Assembly: GCA_045617725.1 (NCBI GenBank)
Contig: JAZLJD010000036.1
Coordinates: forward strand, 62,001-126,000
Length of the DNA stretch: 64,000 bases
Source of the DNA: JAZLJD01 sp045617725
GTDB taxonomy: Bacteria > Bacillota > Clostridia > Lachnospirales > Lachnospiraceae
Direction of reading: 5' to 3'
Shown here: in pieces, positions 40,985-50,358 of the stretch
Position numbering within the stretch: the stretch's first letter is position 1
Layout: each line of letters opens with the position of its first letter
Notes under the pieces: model-generated
The model's database searches: none
Told to the model about the DNA's origin: nothing
Seen by the model: only the letters and a program-made list of their open reading frames with translations
Position numbers and translations under genes: made by a program

Positions 40985-41417
40985 GGACGGGGTTTTCTGA
41001 CACATCAAAGCGCTAAAGCGGCTCCTTAGGGCCGGCGAGAACAATTTCATATAGAGACGAATCACACTCCGAGCTATGGTTTTCTAAGTGTTTTGGGAAG
41101 TCTTTTGTACCTGACGCAACCGGCCTCTACGCGACTTCCGTGTCGCGTAGAGGCCTCGCCCGACCATCCGGGTCGGCCGTTGCTACGTACCTACAAAACA
41201 CTAAGAAAACCTATGACTCTTCGTGAATCGATTCGCCCTATATGAATTGCTTCTCTCCGGTACGGTGGAGCCGTTTTTTTGTTGTACGAGAACGCTTCCA
41301 CAATCCTTCTCAAACACATAGCTCGGAGTGTGATTCGTCTCTATATGGAATTGTTCTGGCAAGGCCCGGCCCGGCAGAACCGCTTTAGCGCTTTGATGTG
41401 TCAGAAACCCCCGTCCC
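40984..41417. mobile_element. 434-bp MITE-like element with about 95-bp terminal inverted repeats
   Basis: The left end (40984-41078) and right end (41317-41417) are inverted copies over about 95-100 bp: GGGACGGGG, then CTGACACATCAAAGCGCTAA, and an inner block containing ATATAGAGACGAATCACAC and TCCGAGCTATG. Within it, GGTTTTCTAAGTGTTTTG (41078-41095) pairs with CAAAACACTAAGAAAACC (41194-41211), and GGCCTCTACGCGAC pairs with GTCGCGTAGAGGCC near 41123-41156. A third, decayed copy of the inner block lies near 41211-41256. There is no transposase gene. ACGG and CCGTTTTTTT near 41265-41280 could end groEL transcription. Confidence 0.85.
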
Positions 41418-41419
41418 CA

Positions 41420-41448
41420 TTGACTAGATTCAATTAACATAATATAAT
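41420..41448 (+). promoter_or_regulatory. Promoter of rel
   Basis: TTGACT at 41420-41425 and a perfect TATAAT at 41443-41448 are 17 bp apart. The -35 box begins only 3 bp after the end of the MITE-like element. rel starts at 41495. Confidence 0.75.
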
Positions 41449-41494
41449 AGGCTTTAATTATTTTTTAAGAAATGTACGAAAAGGTGGTGATTTC

Positions 41495-43786
41495 ATGGCG
41501 GAAGTAAAAGCGAATCGCCTTGATGACAAAAAAATCCTGGATGTGCAAGAGTTTTTGAGCCCTGAGCAGCTTTACGACGGGCTTATTCTGCGTGTGCGAA
41601 AGTACCATCCGTCCGATGATATCACCATGATTGAGCGTGCTTACAATATTGCTTATGAAGCGCACAAGGAACAGGTAAGGCAGTCCGGAGAACCGTATAT
41701 CATTCATCCCCTTTGCGTAGCCATCGGTCTTGCAGATCTTGAGATGGACAAGGAAACGATTATTGCGGGTATTCTGCATGATGTGGTAGAGGATACCGTC
41801 ATGACCGACGAGGAAATTCGTCAGATTTTCGGTAATGATGTGGCGAATCTTGTGGACGGAGTCACCAAGCTGCAGCAGTTCCAATATATTCAGGGTGGAC
41901 AGCTGGATCGCCAGCAGATGCAGGCCGATAACCTACGAAAGATGTTCCTTGCAATGGCCAAGGATATTCGTGTCATCATCATTAAGTTGATTGACCGTCT
42001 GCACAATATGCGTACTCTGAAATTCGTTCCTCCCGAGAAACAGAAACGTATCGCCAGGGAGACACTTGATATTTACGCACCGATTGCACAGCGTCTCGGT
42101 ATCAGCAAGATTAAGGTAGAGCTGGATGATTTGTCCCTTAAGTACCTGCAACCCGATGTTTACTATGACCTGGCAGAGAAGATCGCATCCAAGAAGAGCG
42201 CACGCGAGAGCTACGTTCAGGCGATTGTCGATGAAGTGGCAGAGCATATTCGCGAAGCCGGTATCGATGCAACCGTTGACGGAAGAGTAAAGCACTTTTT
42301 CAGTATATATAAGAAGATGGTCAACCAGAACAAGACGCTTGACCAGATTTATGACCTTTTCGCAGTCCGCATCATCGTTGAAAATGTGAAGGACTGCTAT
42401 GCGGCACTCGGAGTGATTCATTCCCTGTACACTCCGGTTCCCGGCCGTTTCAAAGACTATATCGCCATGCCGAAGCCGAACATGTATCAGTCCCTGCATA
42501 CGACCCTGATCGGTTCGAACGGCACGCCTTTTGAAATTCAAATCAGAACGTACGAAATGCATCGTACTGCAGAATTCGGTATCGCAGCGCACTGGAAGTA
42601 TAAGGAGAGCAGCGACGGCAAGAAGATTGATACCGGTGAGGAAGAGAAGCTTTCCTGGCTTCGCCAGATTCTCGACTGGCAGAACGATATGACCGACAAC
42701 GCCGAGTTCATGAGCCTTTTAAAGAATGACCTTGACCTCTTCTCGGACAGCGTGTACTGCTTCACCCCGAACGGTGAGGTCAAGAACCTGCCTGCCGGCT
42801 CCACACCCATCGACTTTGCGTACAGTATTCATTCCGCGGTCGGTAACAAAATGATCGGTGCCAGAGTCAACGGAAGACTGGTTACCATCGATTACCGCAT
42901 CGTGAACGGAGACTGTATCGAGATTCTTACGAGCCAGAATTCCAAGGGACCTTCCAGGGACTGGCTGAATATCGTTCGTTCTACGCAGGCCAAAAACAAA
43001 ATCAACCAGTGGTTTAAGAACGAATATAAGGAAGAAAACATCATTCGGGGTAAGGAACTCCTGATGACATACTGTAAGGCCAAGTCCATTAATACCGTGG
43101 ACATTATGCGACCCGAGTATATGGAACTGATTATGAATAAGTTCGGTTTCCGGGACTGGGACTCCGTTCTGGCCGCAATCGGTCACGGTGCTTTGAAAGA
43201 GGGCCAGGTTGCCAACCGGATGCTTGAGCAGTATCAGCGTGACCACCAGAAGCAGATGACGGATGAAGAAGCCGTAAAGATCATCGAGGAAGCCAAGCCC
43301 AAGATGCTGCCCGCCAAGGATCATGGCAAGGGCGCCATTGTCGTGCATGGCGTGGATGATGTGGCAGTTCGTATCAGTAAGTGCTGCAATCCGCTTCCCG
43401 GCGATGAAATCGTGGGCTTTGTCACAAGAGGACGCGGCGTAACCATTCACAGAACGGATTGCGACAATATCATTCATCTCGATGAAATCGAGAGAAACCG
43501 CTTGATTGATGCGGAGTGGCAGGCCGAAATCAACGGCACGAGCTACCGTGCGGACATCGTCGTTTACGGTGAGAACCGGACCGGTATCATTGCGGATATC
43601 ACGAGAGTCCTTCTCGATAAGAACATCAATATTTCTTCCATGAATACCCGAATTAACAAGCAGAACATCTACTCCATTGAGTTCTCCTTCGAGGTATCGG
43701 GCAAAGAAGAATTGCAGCGCATTATTGATAAACTGTCTACCCTTGTAGGCGTAATCGACATTGAAAGGACGGCAGGAAGATCATGA
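41495..43786 (+). CDS. rel: Bifunctional (p)ppGpp synthetase/hydrolase Rel
   Basis: This 763-residue RelA/SpoT homologue makes and degrades the stringent-response alarmone. The HD hydrolase is intact: AGILHDVVEDTVMTDEEI near residue 87-104, with GEPYIIHPLCVA near 62. The synthetase has VPGRFKDYIAMPKPNMYQSL near 305-325 and the TGS domain VYCFTPNGEVKNLPAGSTPI near 418. A zinc-finger/RIS region (KCCNPLPGDEIVGFVTRGRG) and an ACT domain end it. The length fits long Rel enzymes of Firmicutes. GGTGGT precedes the ATG, and the MBL gene overlaps its stop. Confidence 0.97.
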   Translation: MAEVKANRLDDKKILDVQEFLSPEQLYDGLILRVRKYHPSDDITMIERAYNIAYEAHKEQVRQSGEPYIIHPLCVAIGLADLEMDKETIIAGILHDVVEDTVMTDEEIRQIFGNDVANLVDGVTKLQQFQYIQGGQLDRQQMQADNLRKMFLAMAKDIRVIIIKLIDRLHNMRTLKFVPPEKQKRIARETLDIYAPIAQRLGISKIKVELDDLSLKYLQPDVYYDLAEKIASKKSARESYVQAIVDEVAEHIREAGIDATVDGRVKHFFSIYKKMVNQNKTLDQIYDLFAVRIIVENVKDCYAALGVIHSLYTPVPGRFKDYIAMPKPNMYQSLHTTLIGSNGTPFEIQIRTYEMHRTAEFGIAAHWKYKESSDGKKIDTGEEEKLSWLRQILDWQNDMTDNAEFMSLLKNDLDLFSDSVYCFTPNGEVKNLPAGSTPIDFAYSIHSAVGNKMIGARVNGRLVTIDYRIVNGDCIEILTSQNSKGPSRDWLNIVRSTQAKNKINQWFKNEYKEENIIRGKELLMTYCKAKSINTVDIMRPEYMELIMNKFGFRDWDSVLAAIGHGALKEGQVANRMLEQYQRDHQKQMTDEEAVKIIEEAKPKMLPAKDHGKGAIVVHGVDDVAVRISKCCNPLPGDEIVGFVTRGRGVTIHRTDCDNIIHLDEIERNRLIDAEWQAEINGTSYRADIVVYGENRTGIIADITRVLLDKNINISSMNTRINKQNIYSIEFSFEVSGKEELQRIIDKLSTLVGVIDIERTAGRS

Positions 43787-44415
43787 GCGGACTTAAGATA
43801 AAAAGAACGACGCTATCAGAGTGTGCCACGAATTGCTACTTTTTGTCCCGGGAGGGAAGCAGTAGTGTCATCGTGATTGACCCCGGAGACGAAGGCCGTG
43901 CTTTATACGATGAATTTAAGGAGCAGGGACTTACCGTGGAAGCGATTCTCTTAACCCACGGGCATTTCGATCACATCGGAGGGGTGAATGCCCTTAAGAA
44001 ATACGCGGGATGCAAGGTATATGCTCTTTATAAGGAACGTGAGGTTTTACAAAAGCCTGAAGTCAGCATGACGCTTTACTATGTGGGCGGCCAGGTGGTT
44101 GATGCGGATGTATATCTTCACGACGGAGATGAATTTACCGTCTGTGAGATTCCCTTTAAGGTCCTGCACACACCGGGACATACGGTGGGAAGCTGTTGCT
44201 ATTACCTTAAGGAGGAAGGCATTCTTTTTAGCGGAGATACCCTGTTCTATGAGAGTGTGGGCAGAACCGATTTCCCCACCGGCTCGCAGGGAGAGCTGCT
44301 TCGTTCCGTTAAAGAGAAGCTTTTTACCCTGCCGGGAGATACGAAGGTTTATCCCGGACACGGGGAGCACACGACGATTGAACATGAAATGAAATATAAT
44401 CCGTTCTGTGGGTAA
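43783..44415 (+). CDS. MBL-fold hydrolase (glyoxalase II-like)
   Basis: A 210-residue metallo-beta-lactamase-fold protein. The metal motif HxHxDH is LLTHGHFDHIGGVNAL near residues 57-72, further ligands are in LHTPGHTVGSCCYYL near 128 and LFSGDTLFYESVGRTDFP near 147, and the last histidine in VYPGHGEHTTIEHEM. It starts 4 nt before the rel stop (ATGA overlap), a pairing common in Firmicutes. It is probably a thioesterase; the substrate is unknown. Confidence 0.92.
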   Translation: MSGLKIKRTTLSECATNCYFLSREGSSSVIVIDPGDEGRALYDEFKEQGLTVEAILLTHGHFDHIGGVNALKKYAGCKVYALYKEREVLQKPEVSMTLYYVGGQVVDADVYLHDGDEFTVCEIPFKVLHTPGHTVGSCCYYLKEEGILFSGDTLFYESVGRTDFPTGSQGELLRSVKEKLFTLPGDTKVYPGHGEHTTIEHEMKYNPFCG

Positions 44416-44454
44416 CAGGGCGGATTTTCACTATTTTTTGTGATTAAGGTACAT

Positions 44455-45891
44455 ATGGAAACGATTTATATAGCCATTAACAATTCAAAACTGGAATACG
44501 ATGTACATGCTCTGGTGCGCAGCTTTTTCCCGGAGTACGAGGTTTCCTTTAAGGAGGAGGGCGAGATTGCCCTTCGGATGGAAATCCATGTGGGAGATAC
44601 GCAGGCAGACTTTATTTTTGGCGCCCAAAGCTATACCTTGGAGGGCGGCGATCTTGACAAAAATGCCTTTAAGCTGTCCTTCTACCGAGCCCTCTGCGAT
44701 GTGACCGGGAAGACGCTTCCCTGGGGAAATCTGACCGGAATCCGTCCTACGAAGATTGCGATGGAGGGAATCACGAAGGGACGCACGGATGAGGAAATCA
44801 AAGCATTTCTGGAGGGAGAGCATGATGTATCAAAGGAGAAGCAGGAGCTTTGCCTTCAGATAGCCCACCGTGAAAAAGCAATCCTTGATTCCTTCGATTA
44901 CGAGAAGGGTTACAGCCTTTATATCGGAATTCCTTTCTGTCCGACGACCTGTTTGTACTGCAGTTTTACATCCTTCCCGATTGCCGCATATCGCAAAAAA
45001 GTACCCGCGTACATTGCGGCACTTAAGAAGGAACTTATAGAGACGGCGGCTCTTATGAAGGGACGGCACCTTGAAACCGTATATATGGGAGGCGGAACGC
45101 CGACTTCCTTAAATGCGGAAGAGCTTTCGGAAATCCTTACATGCCTTTCGGAGCATTTTGACCTTAAGGGCGTGCGGGAATTTACGGTGGAAGCAGGACG
45201 CCCCGATTCTATCACAAGGGACAAGCTGGAAACGCTTTACAGGGGCGGTGTGAACCGAATCAGCGTCAATCCGCAGACCATGAACGACGAAACCTTAAGG
45301 CTCATCGGACGAAATCATACGGTGGAAATGCTGAAGGATTCCTTTAATCTTGCCAGGGAAATCGGATTTGACAATATCAATATGGATATTATTTTAGGCC
45401 TGCCCGGCGAAACAAAAGAGATGGTGCAGCACACGCTTACGGAGATAGTTAAGATGCATCCGGATTCGCTTACGGTACATTCGCTGGCTATTAAGCGGGC
45501 CTCGCGACTCAATCAGATGATGAAACAAAAGGAAATTTCCTGCCTTAAGAACACGGACGAACTGATGGAACTGGCCATGCAGGCCGCCCGGTCCATGTCC
45601 ATGTCTCCGTACTATCTGTACCGTCAGAAGAATATGTCCGGCAACTTTGAGAATGTGGGATATGCGGGCGATGACAAGGTTGGACTTTACAATATTCTCA
45701 TCATGGAGGAAGTGCAGTCTATCGTGGCGTGTGGTGCCGGCACCGTGACGAAGAGGGTGTGGACCCTTGGGGACGGGGGCAGTGGTTCAGTTGGCAGAAT
45801 TGAACGCTGCGACGATGTGAAGGATGTAGACCTCTACATTGCCGAAATTGATGAAATGATCGAGCGAAAAAGAAAACTTTTTGAATCCTGA
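44455..45891 (+). CDS. hemZ: Coproporphyrinogen dehydrogenase HemZ (radical SAM)
   Basis: A 478-residue radical SAM protein of the HemZ subfamily related to HemN. The [4Fe-4S] site is FCPTTCLYCSFTSFPI near residues 161-176 (CxxxCxxC). GGGTPTSL near 215, VEAGRPDSITRDKL near 248 and NMDIILGLPGETKEMV near 310 are SAM-enzyme motifs. The N-terminal 150 residues are the HemZ-specific part. ATG 44455 has AAGGT 5 nt before it. Near residue 440 there is TLGDGGSGSVGRIER, longer than I would expect; the underlying bases include GGGGACGGGGG. True haem activity in these anaerobes is uncertain. Confidence 0.88.
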   Translation: METIYIAINNSKLEYDVHALVRSFFPEYEVSFKEEGEIALRMEIHVGDTQADFIFGAQSYTLEGGDLDKNAFKLSFYRALCDVTGKTLPWGNLTGIRPTKIAMEGITKGRTDEEIKAFLEGEHDVSKEKQELCLQIAHREKAILDSFDYEKGYSLYIGIPFCPTTCLYCSFTSFPIAAYRKKVPAYIAALKKELIETAALMKGRHLETVYMGGGTPTSLNAEELSEILTCLSEHFDLKGVREFTVEAGRPDSITRDKLETLYRGGVNRISVNPQTMNDETLRLIGRNHTVEMLKDSFNLAREIGFDNINMDIILGLPGETKEMVQHTLTEIVKMHPDSLTVHSLAIKRASRLNQMMKQKEISCLKNTDELMELAMQAARSMSMSPYYLYRQKNMSGNFENVGYAGDDKVGLYNILIMEEVQSIVACGAGTVTKRVWTLGDGGSGSVGRIERCDDVKDVDLYIAEIDEMIERKRKLFES

Positions 45892-45904
45892 TGGGACGGT
45901 GACT

Positions 45905-46570
45905 ATGTTTTCGGTTAAGGACATTTACAAATCATATGGTTCTAAGCAGGTCCTAAATGGGGTAAGCCTGGAAGCAAGGCCCGGAGAATTCGTTTCGGTT
46001 GTGGGCGGGAACGGCTGCGGTAAATCAACGCTTCTTAAGATTCTGGCAGGCGGGCTAAAGCCGGACGGCGGCAGCATACAGATATTCGGACAGGATGCCC
46101 TCAAAAAGAGAGGCGTTTTCTCGAAATTTGTGGGCTTTGTGCCGCAGGAGAATCCTCTTTTGCCGGATGTGAGCGTAAAAGACCAGATTGCCTTTTTTGC
46201 ATCCGCGGTGAAGAATCCGGATTATTCTCTTTTGCAGGAATACGATCTTAAAGACCTGCAAAAGACAAAGGTATCCGCTTTGTCGGGAGGTATGAAGCGG
46301 AGACTTTCCATTGTGTGCGCCCTTATTGGTAATCACCCGGTCCTTATTCTGGACGAGCCGACTTCCTCGCTGGACCTTTATTATGAGGAAAGCATCATGA
46401 AGGCACTTGGCAGGTTCAGGGAGCGGAACGGAATCGTAATCTGTTCGACGCACAATCCCGATGAGATTTTGCAGAGCGATGTTTGTTTTCTGTTTGATAG
46501 TGGGACGCTTGTGCGGTATGATAAAAAAGATATAGATATAACAACAATAAAAAATGCAATGCAAAGATAG
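45905..46570 (+). CDS. ABC transporter ATP-binding protein
   Basis: A 221-residue ATPase. Walker A is VVGGNGCGKSTLLKIL near residue 35, Q-loop GFVPQENPLL near 78, signature ALSGGMKRRLSIVCAL near 127 and Walker B VLILDEPTSSLDLYYEE near 150 (the usual catalytic Glu is present). It begins an export-like cassette with the anchored protein and two permeases that follow. ATG 45905 is chosen; the ribosome site is weak, and it starts 13 nt after hemZ's last coding bases. Confidence 0.9.
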   Translation: MFSVKDIYKSYGSKQVLNGVSLEARPGEFVSVVGGNGCGKSTLLKILAGGLKPDGGSIQIFGQDALKKRGVFSKFVGFVPQENPLLPDVSVKDQIAFFASAVKNPDYSLLQEYDLKDLQKTKVSALSGGMKRRLSIVCALIGNHPVLILDEPTSSLDLYYEESIMKALGRFRERNGIVICSTHNPDEILQSDVCFLFDSGTLVRYDKKDIDITTIKNAMQR

Positions 46571-46579
46571 GAGAAAAAC

Positions 46580-48079
46580 ATGGCAATTAAGTATGACCCT
46601 ATGACGGGAGAACCCATTGAAGTGCCGGATGAGGCACAGCCGCAAGCCCCGGCACAGGATGCTGCACAGCCGCAGTATCAGGCACAACTGCAGGGAGACG
46701 TTTACGGTGCACAGGCAGCGCCGATGTCCCCGCTCGATGCACCGAAAAAAAGCAACAAGGGCCTCTTTATCGGTCTCGGAGTTGCAGCCGGCGTTTTGAT
46801 AATCGGTATTTTGGTGGCAGTAATTGCCATTTCCGGTATCTTTACCCCGAAGAAGCTGCAGGTTGCGAAGGCAGTACAGAACACACTTAAGATGGATTCC
46901 GACCTCCTTAAGGAGCTTTCGAAGGCCGGAGAGGTATTTACAAACAAGGAATATACCGTCTCCGTGGAAATCGAGGATACAACTCGCACCTCCGATTACA
47001 TCGACGGAACGATTTCCGTTTCCAAGGACAAAAAGCAACTCGCCCTTGACTGCAATGCGGAGGATGTTCTGTCCTTTAGCCTCTTGGGCGAACTGAATGA
47101 CCACGAAATCAAGGCAGAACTCCCGGAATTCGCAGATTACGTTTTTTCCTATGATTACAAGGATACGAAAAACGGATATCTTGCAGATTACCTCGGAGAG
47201 GAAATCTTCGATTTGCTGGATGAAGCACTTCAGATGATTTACGACCCGTCCGCAGGTGAAATGGAAGAGTACATGGAGTACGCAAAGGCCGTGGAAGAAT
47301 TGGGCCGCAAGTACGCCGGAGAAATCAAATTTGAGAATGCAGATTCCGAGAAATTCAAGGTCGGCGATCAGAAGGTATCCTGTAAGGGAATCGTTGCAAC
47401 GATTGAGCAGTCTACCATTCTCGACTACATGGATGAAATGTACGAGCTCTACCGCGACAACTATGAAGAGGCACTGAACGGGATGAGTGACCTTACCGGC
47501 GTAGACTTAATCAGAGAGATTGATGTACTTTACGAGGAATTCCGCGATTATTTTGTACGGGATGGATTTGACGTTTATGTGACCTTCTATATTTATAAGA
47601 AGGCACTGGCCTGCGTACGCGTGGAAGCCGAGGATGTGGATGAACCCGTCATTGAAGTGCTCTTTAAGGGCGATAAGCAGAGAGCAAGCAGCATCACGGT
47701 GAATTGCATGGATTACGAAGTATTGACCTTCTCCTTAAAGGACAAAAACGATCTCGAAATCTACAAGATTTCATTAGACGGGGAAGATTTCTCGTTATCC
47801 TACGACAAAGAGAACGGTGACATGATTGTTTCCTGGCCGTCCTATAACGGAGAGGAAGAGTTTTACCTAAACCTTTCCGGCAAGAACGGGGAGTACTCCC
47901 TGTATACGGACGAGTTCCCTTCCCTTGATGTTATGGTTACCGTCTCAAAGGGAGCTACCTCTGATAAGTTCCTTAACGAGGATGTGTTTGACCTTGGTAA
48001 TGCGGATGCAGATGAGTTCACGGCATTGCTTTTGGAATACTATGACACTTTGGAAGACCTTGCCGACTTATTATTCTAA
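46580..48079 (+). CDS. Unknown membrane-anchored acidic protein in the ABC cassette
   Basis: This 499-residue protein has a Gln/Pro/Ala-rich cytosolic start (about 1-58), one membrane helix near 61-85 (GLFIGLGVAAGVLIIGILVA) and an acidic external domain of about 410 residues with a repeated beta-strand feel. It is not recognised as a named family. It stands between the ABC ATPase (9 nt) and the two permeases (5 nt), so it is probably an accessory of that transporter. The gene at 34362-35486 has the same plan, which suggests a common paralogous architecture. Confidence 0.8.
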   Translation: MAIKYDPMTGEPIEVPDEAQPQAPAQDAAQPQYQAQLQGDVYGAQAAPMSPLDAPKKSNKGLFIGLGVAAGVLIIGILVAVIAISGIFTPKKLQVAKAVQNTLKMDSDLLKELSKAGEVFTNKEYTVSVEIEDTTRTSDYIDGTISVSKDKKQLALDCNAEDVLSFSLLGELNDHEIKAELPEFADYVFSYDYKDTKNGYLADYLGEEIFDLLDEALQMIYDPSAGEMEEYMEYAKAVEELGRKYAGEIKFENADSEKFKVGDQKVSCKGIVATIEQSTILDYMDEMYELYRDNYEEALNGMSDLTGVDLIREIDVLYEEFRDYFVRDGFDVYVTFYIYKKALACVRVEAEDVDEPVIEVLFKGDKQRASSITVNCMDYEVLTFSLKDKNDLEIYKISLDGEDFSLSYDKENGDMIVSWPSYNGEEEFYLNLSGKNGEYSLYTDEFPSLDVMVTVSKGATSDKFLNEDVFDLGNADADEFTALLLEYYDTLEDLADLLF

Positions 48080-48084
48080 GAAAC

Positions 48085-49269
48085 GTGAAGAAAGCATATC
48101 TCTTATTACAACTTAAAAACTGTAAGGAAATCCTTAAGAATCATCTTAAGGTTCTTATTCTTGCGATATTCTTTTTGGCTGCCGCTTTTGCGGCAGTCAA
48201 CTTTTTAGTTGAGAAAAAAGCTTTCCTTGAGCCCATTAAGGTTGCAGTGATTGTGCAGGAAGACGATTCGATGACCAAGTTGATTCTGCGTTATATTTCG
48301 CATGAGAAGAGCATCGAAAGTATTGCTTCCTTTGAGTACACTGACCGGGAGAGCGCATTTTCCATGCTCTCGGGAGGGGAAGCGAACGCTGTCATCGACT
48401 TTGGCGAGGACTTTTTTGATAATGTCAATAACGGAATCAATGCGCCGCTTTTAGTAATCATACGGGAGGACGCCGATTCTATGACGAGAGCCCTTGCGGA
48501 ACTTCTTACGCATGCCCAGGGCTATGTCCGGAATGCGGAATCGGTCGTGTATTCCTTTTTAGAGCTTAAGGGGGAGGCTGAACTTAAAGAGCCGGAAATC
48601 ACCCTCGGAGATACTATTGCATTAATCTATGCCAATATGATTTTGCGCCGAAACGGAATCTTTCACGGCACGGTGCTTTCGCCGCTCGGAGAAGTGGACC
48701 TTACAACCTATCTGTTTGGCTCCGTACTCATGATTTTTCTGCTTTTCTTAACGACCGCGTTTGAGGATTTATATGATGGAAGTAAGTCTTCCTTTTCGAA
48801 GGTGATACGGATTTACGGCGTTTCCGATGCCTGGCAGTCCCTCATGAAGCAGGCCGTCCTTGCGATGATACTGTTTGCCATGTCGCTTCTTTTGTACGCA
48901 GGATATATCCTTGCCCTGCGGCTTTGCGGTATTTCCCAAACATTTTCCGTATCGCTCCTTCCGGCGCTTTTGCTAGTGTCTGTAAGCCTTGCATCCCTTT
49001 ACAATATGCTGATGATGATTCTTTCGAACCACCCGTCATCGCGCCTTTTGCCGCCCGTACTTTATGTGCTCATGATGCTTTGTGCGAATTTCCCGATTCC
49101 GGCCGTTTATTTGCCGAAGGCGTTTGAAATTTTAGGGAGGCTGACACCTTTTTCCTACCTGGGGCGTGTGCTTTTTGGCGACTTGGGAATCGTAAACTTA
49201 AGCGTCATTCTTTTCTTTATCATACTTGAGAATGCAGTAGGAGGGTTCGTATGCAAAAAACAATCCTAA
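48085..49269 (+). CDS. ABC-2-type permease subunit 1
   Basis: A 394-residue ABC-2/YhgE-like permease: a first membrane helix at about residues 18-38, an external domain of about 170 residues, then a group of about five or six helices from 205 to the end. The start is GTG 48085, 5 nt after the previous stop, with only AAGAAA before it, so translation is probably coupled. It overlaps the next permease gene by 19 nt. With it and the ATPase it makes an exporter of unknown cargo. Confidence 0.82.
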   Translation: MKKAYLLLQLKNCKEILKNHLKVLILAIFFLAAAFAAVNFLVEKKAFLEPIKVAVIVQEDDSMTKLILRYISHEKSIESIASFEYTDRESAFSMLSGGEANAVIDFGEDFFDNVNNGINAPLLVIIREDADSMTRALAELLTHAQGYVRNAESVVYSFLELKGEAELKEPEITLGDTIALIYANMILRRNGIFHGTVLSPLGEVDLTTYLFGSVLMIFLLFLTTAFEDLYDGSKSSFSKVIRIYGVSDAWQSLMKQAVLAMILFAMSLLLYAGYILALRLCGISQTFSVSLLPALLLVSVSLASLYNMLMMILSNHPSSRLLPPVLYVLMMLCANFPIPAVYLPKAFEILGRLTPFSYLGRVLFGDLGIVNLSVILFFIILENAVGGFVCKKQS

Positions 49270-50270
49270 GGTTCGGCCTTTTGCTGAAATCCTTCCTTAA
49301 AAACAGGCAATTCTACATTCTGATTCTACTGATGGGCATCCTGTGTTATGTACTGAAAGTGTACGTTCCCCCCAAAGCGGCGGCCCTTAGGCCCGGCGGC
49401 TTTTACGTGGAATATGCGGATGCGTTTCACGAAAAACTGGCGGAGACCCTGGTTCGGGAAGCCGGCTTTATTGAATATAAGGAAAAAGAAAACCTTAAAA
49501 AGGATGTGGAAACAGGCGCCTTGTCCTGTGGCTTTGTCCTGAAGGATGACATCGGGAATTTGAATTATGAGAATCTGCGCGGTTATACGACGGATTTTTA
49601 TATGGAGGCGCGGGCTTCCGTCGCGCAAAGCAGGAAGGAAGCCTTTTTCGACTGCTTCCTTAAGGTGTATTCCGATTCCCTGATCCGGTCGATTTCGGGG
49701 GAAGTATTTGAAAATGCGGATGAAGCTCTTTATGAGAAGCTTATGGAACGAAGGGATGCCTATCTTGCAGGCGATGAGCTGTTTTCCGTTTCCGTACAAT
49801 ACGAGGCGGGCGACACCGCTTCGGAGGCAAAGCAGACGGATTTGGTACGAGGCGTGATTGCCCTGTGTGTGTTCTTCATGGTGCTGTTTATGGGACTTGC
49901 TTTGTACGAGGATTCCATGCACGATTTTCTTGCCGCGTTTTCCGCATACGAACGCAACCCGGTTACGGCTTTATACTTTTTGGCGGGAGCCGTACCGATT
50001 ATGATAGCGGGCCTTTTGATGCAGGCGGTATTCGGAGAGAGCTTTTCATTCGGACGGGACGTTCTTAAAATGCTCGCCCTCGTGGCGGCCTCCGTGCTGC
50101 TTTCTCTTATTCTGCGGGGTATCTTAAAAAGCCGAAGAGCCTTCAGTGCCGTAAGCATTGCTTTTTTGCCCTTAAGCATACTGATCTGCCCGGTATTTAT
50201 AAGGCTCGAGGAGTACATTACGGTGTTTTCTTTCCTTAAATATCTGTTCCCCGTCACCTATTATCTGTAA
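49251..50270 (+). CDS. ABC-2-type permease subunit 2
   Basis: This 339-residue paralogue has the same plan: helix at residues 19-38, external domain to about 200, then helices at about 203-225, 243-268, 275-290 and 300-335. It overlaps permease 1 by 19 nt. No terminator follows directly; hisS has its own promoter 50 nt on. The pair resembles the two-permease ABC-2 systems for peptides or lantibiotics, but no precursor peptide is seen here. Confidence 0.82.
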   Translation: MQKTILRFGLLLKSFLKNRQFYILILLMGILCYVLKVYVPPKAAALRPGGFYVEYADAFHEKLAETLVREAGFIEYKEKENLKKDVETGALSCGFVLKDDIGNLNYENLRGYTTDFYMEARASVAQSRKEAFFDCFLKVYSDSLIRSISGEVFENADEALYEKLMERRDAYLAGDELFSVSVQYEAGDTASEAKQTDLVRGVIALCVFFMVLFMGLALYEDSMHDFLAAFSAYERNPVTALYFLAGAVPIMIAGLLMQAVFGESFSFGRDVLKMLALVAASVLLSLILRGILKSRRAFSAVSIAFLPLSILICPVFIRLEEYITVFSFLKYLFPVTYYL

Positions 50271-50298
50271 GGAAAAGCGGGCTTCTTGGGAAAAACAG

Positions 50299-50327
50299 TT
50301 GAATAAATAATGTCCTGCGTGTAGAAT
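50299..50327 (+). promoter_or_regulatory. Promoter of hisS
   Basis: TTGAAT at 50299-50304 and TAGAAT at 50322-50327 are 17 bp apart. The gene starts at 50359. Confidence 0.65.
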
Positions 50328-50358
50328 CGTAGGGTAAATACGTTAAAAGGAGAATGCT

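Noticed and set aside
46055..47104. Antisense frame of 349 codons over the ABC ATPase and the anchored protein
   Set aside because: It spans two well-supported genes and shows no family motif or start signal.
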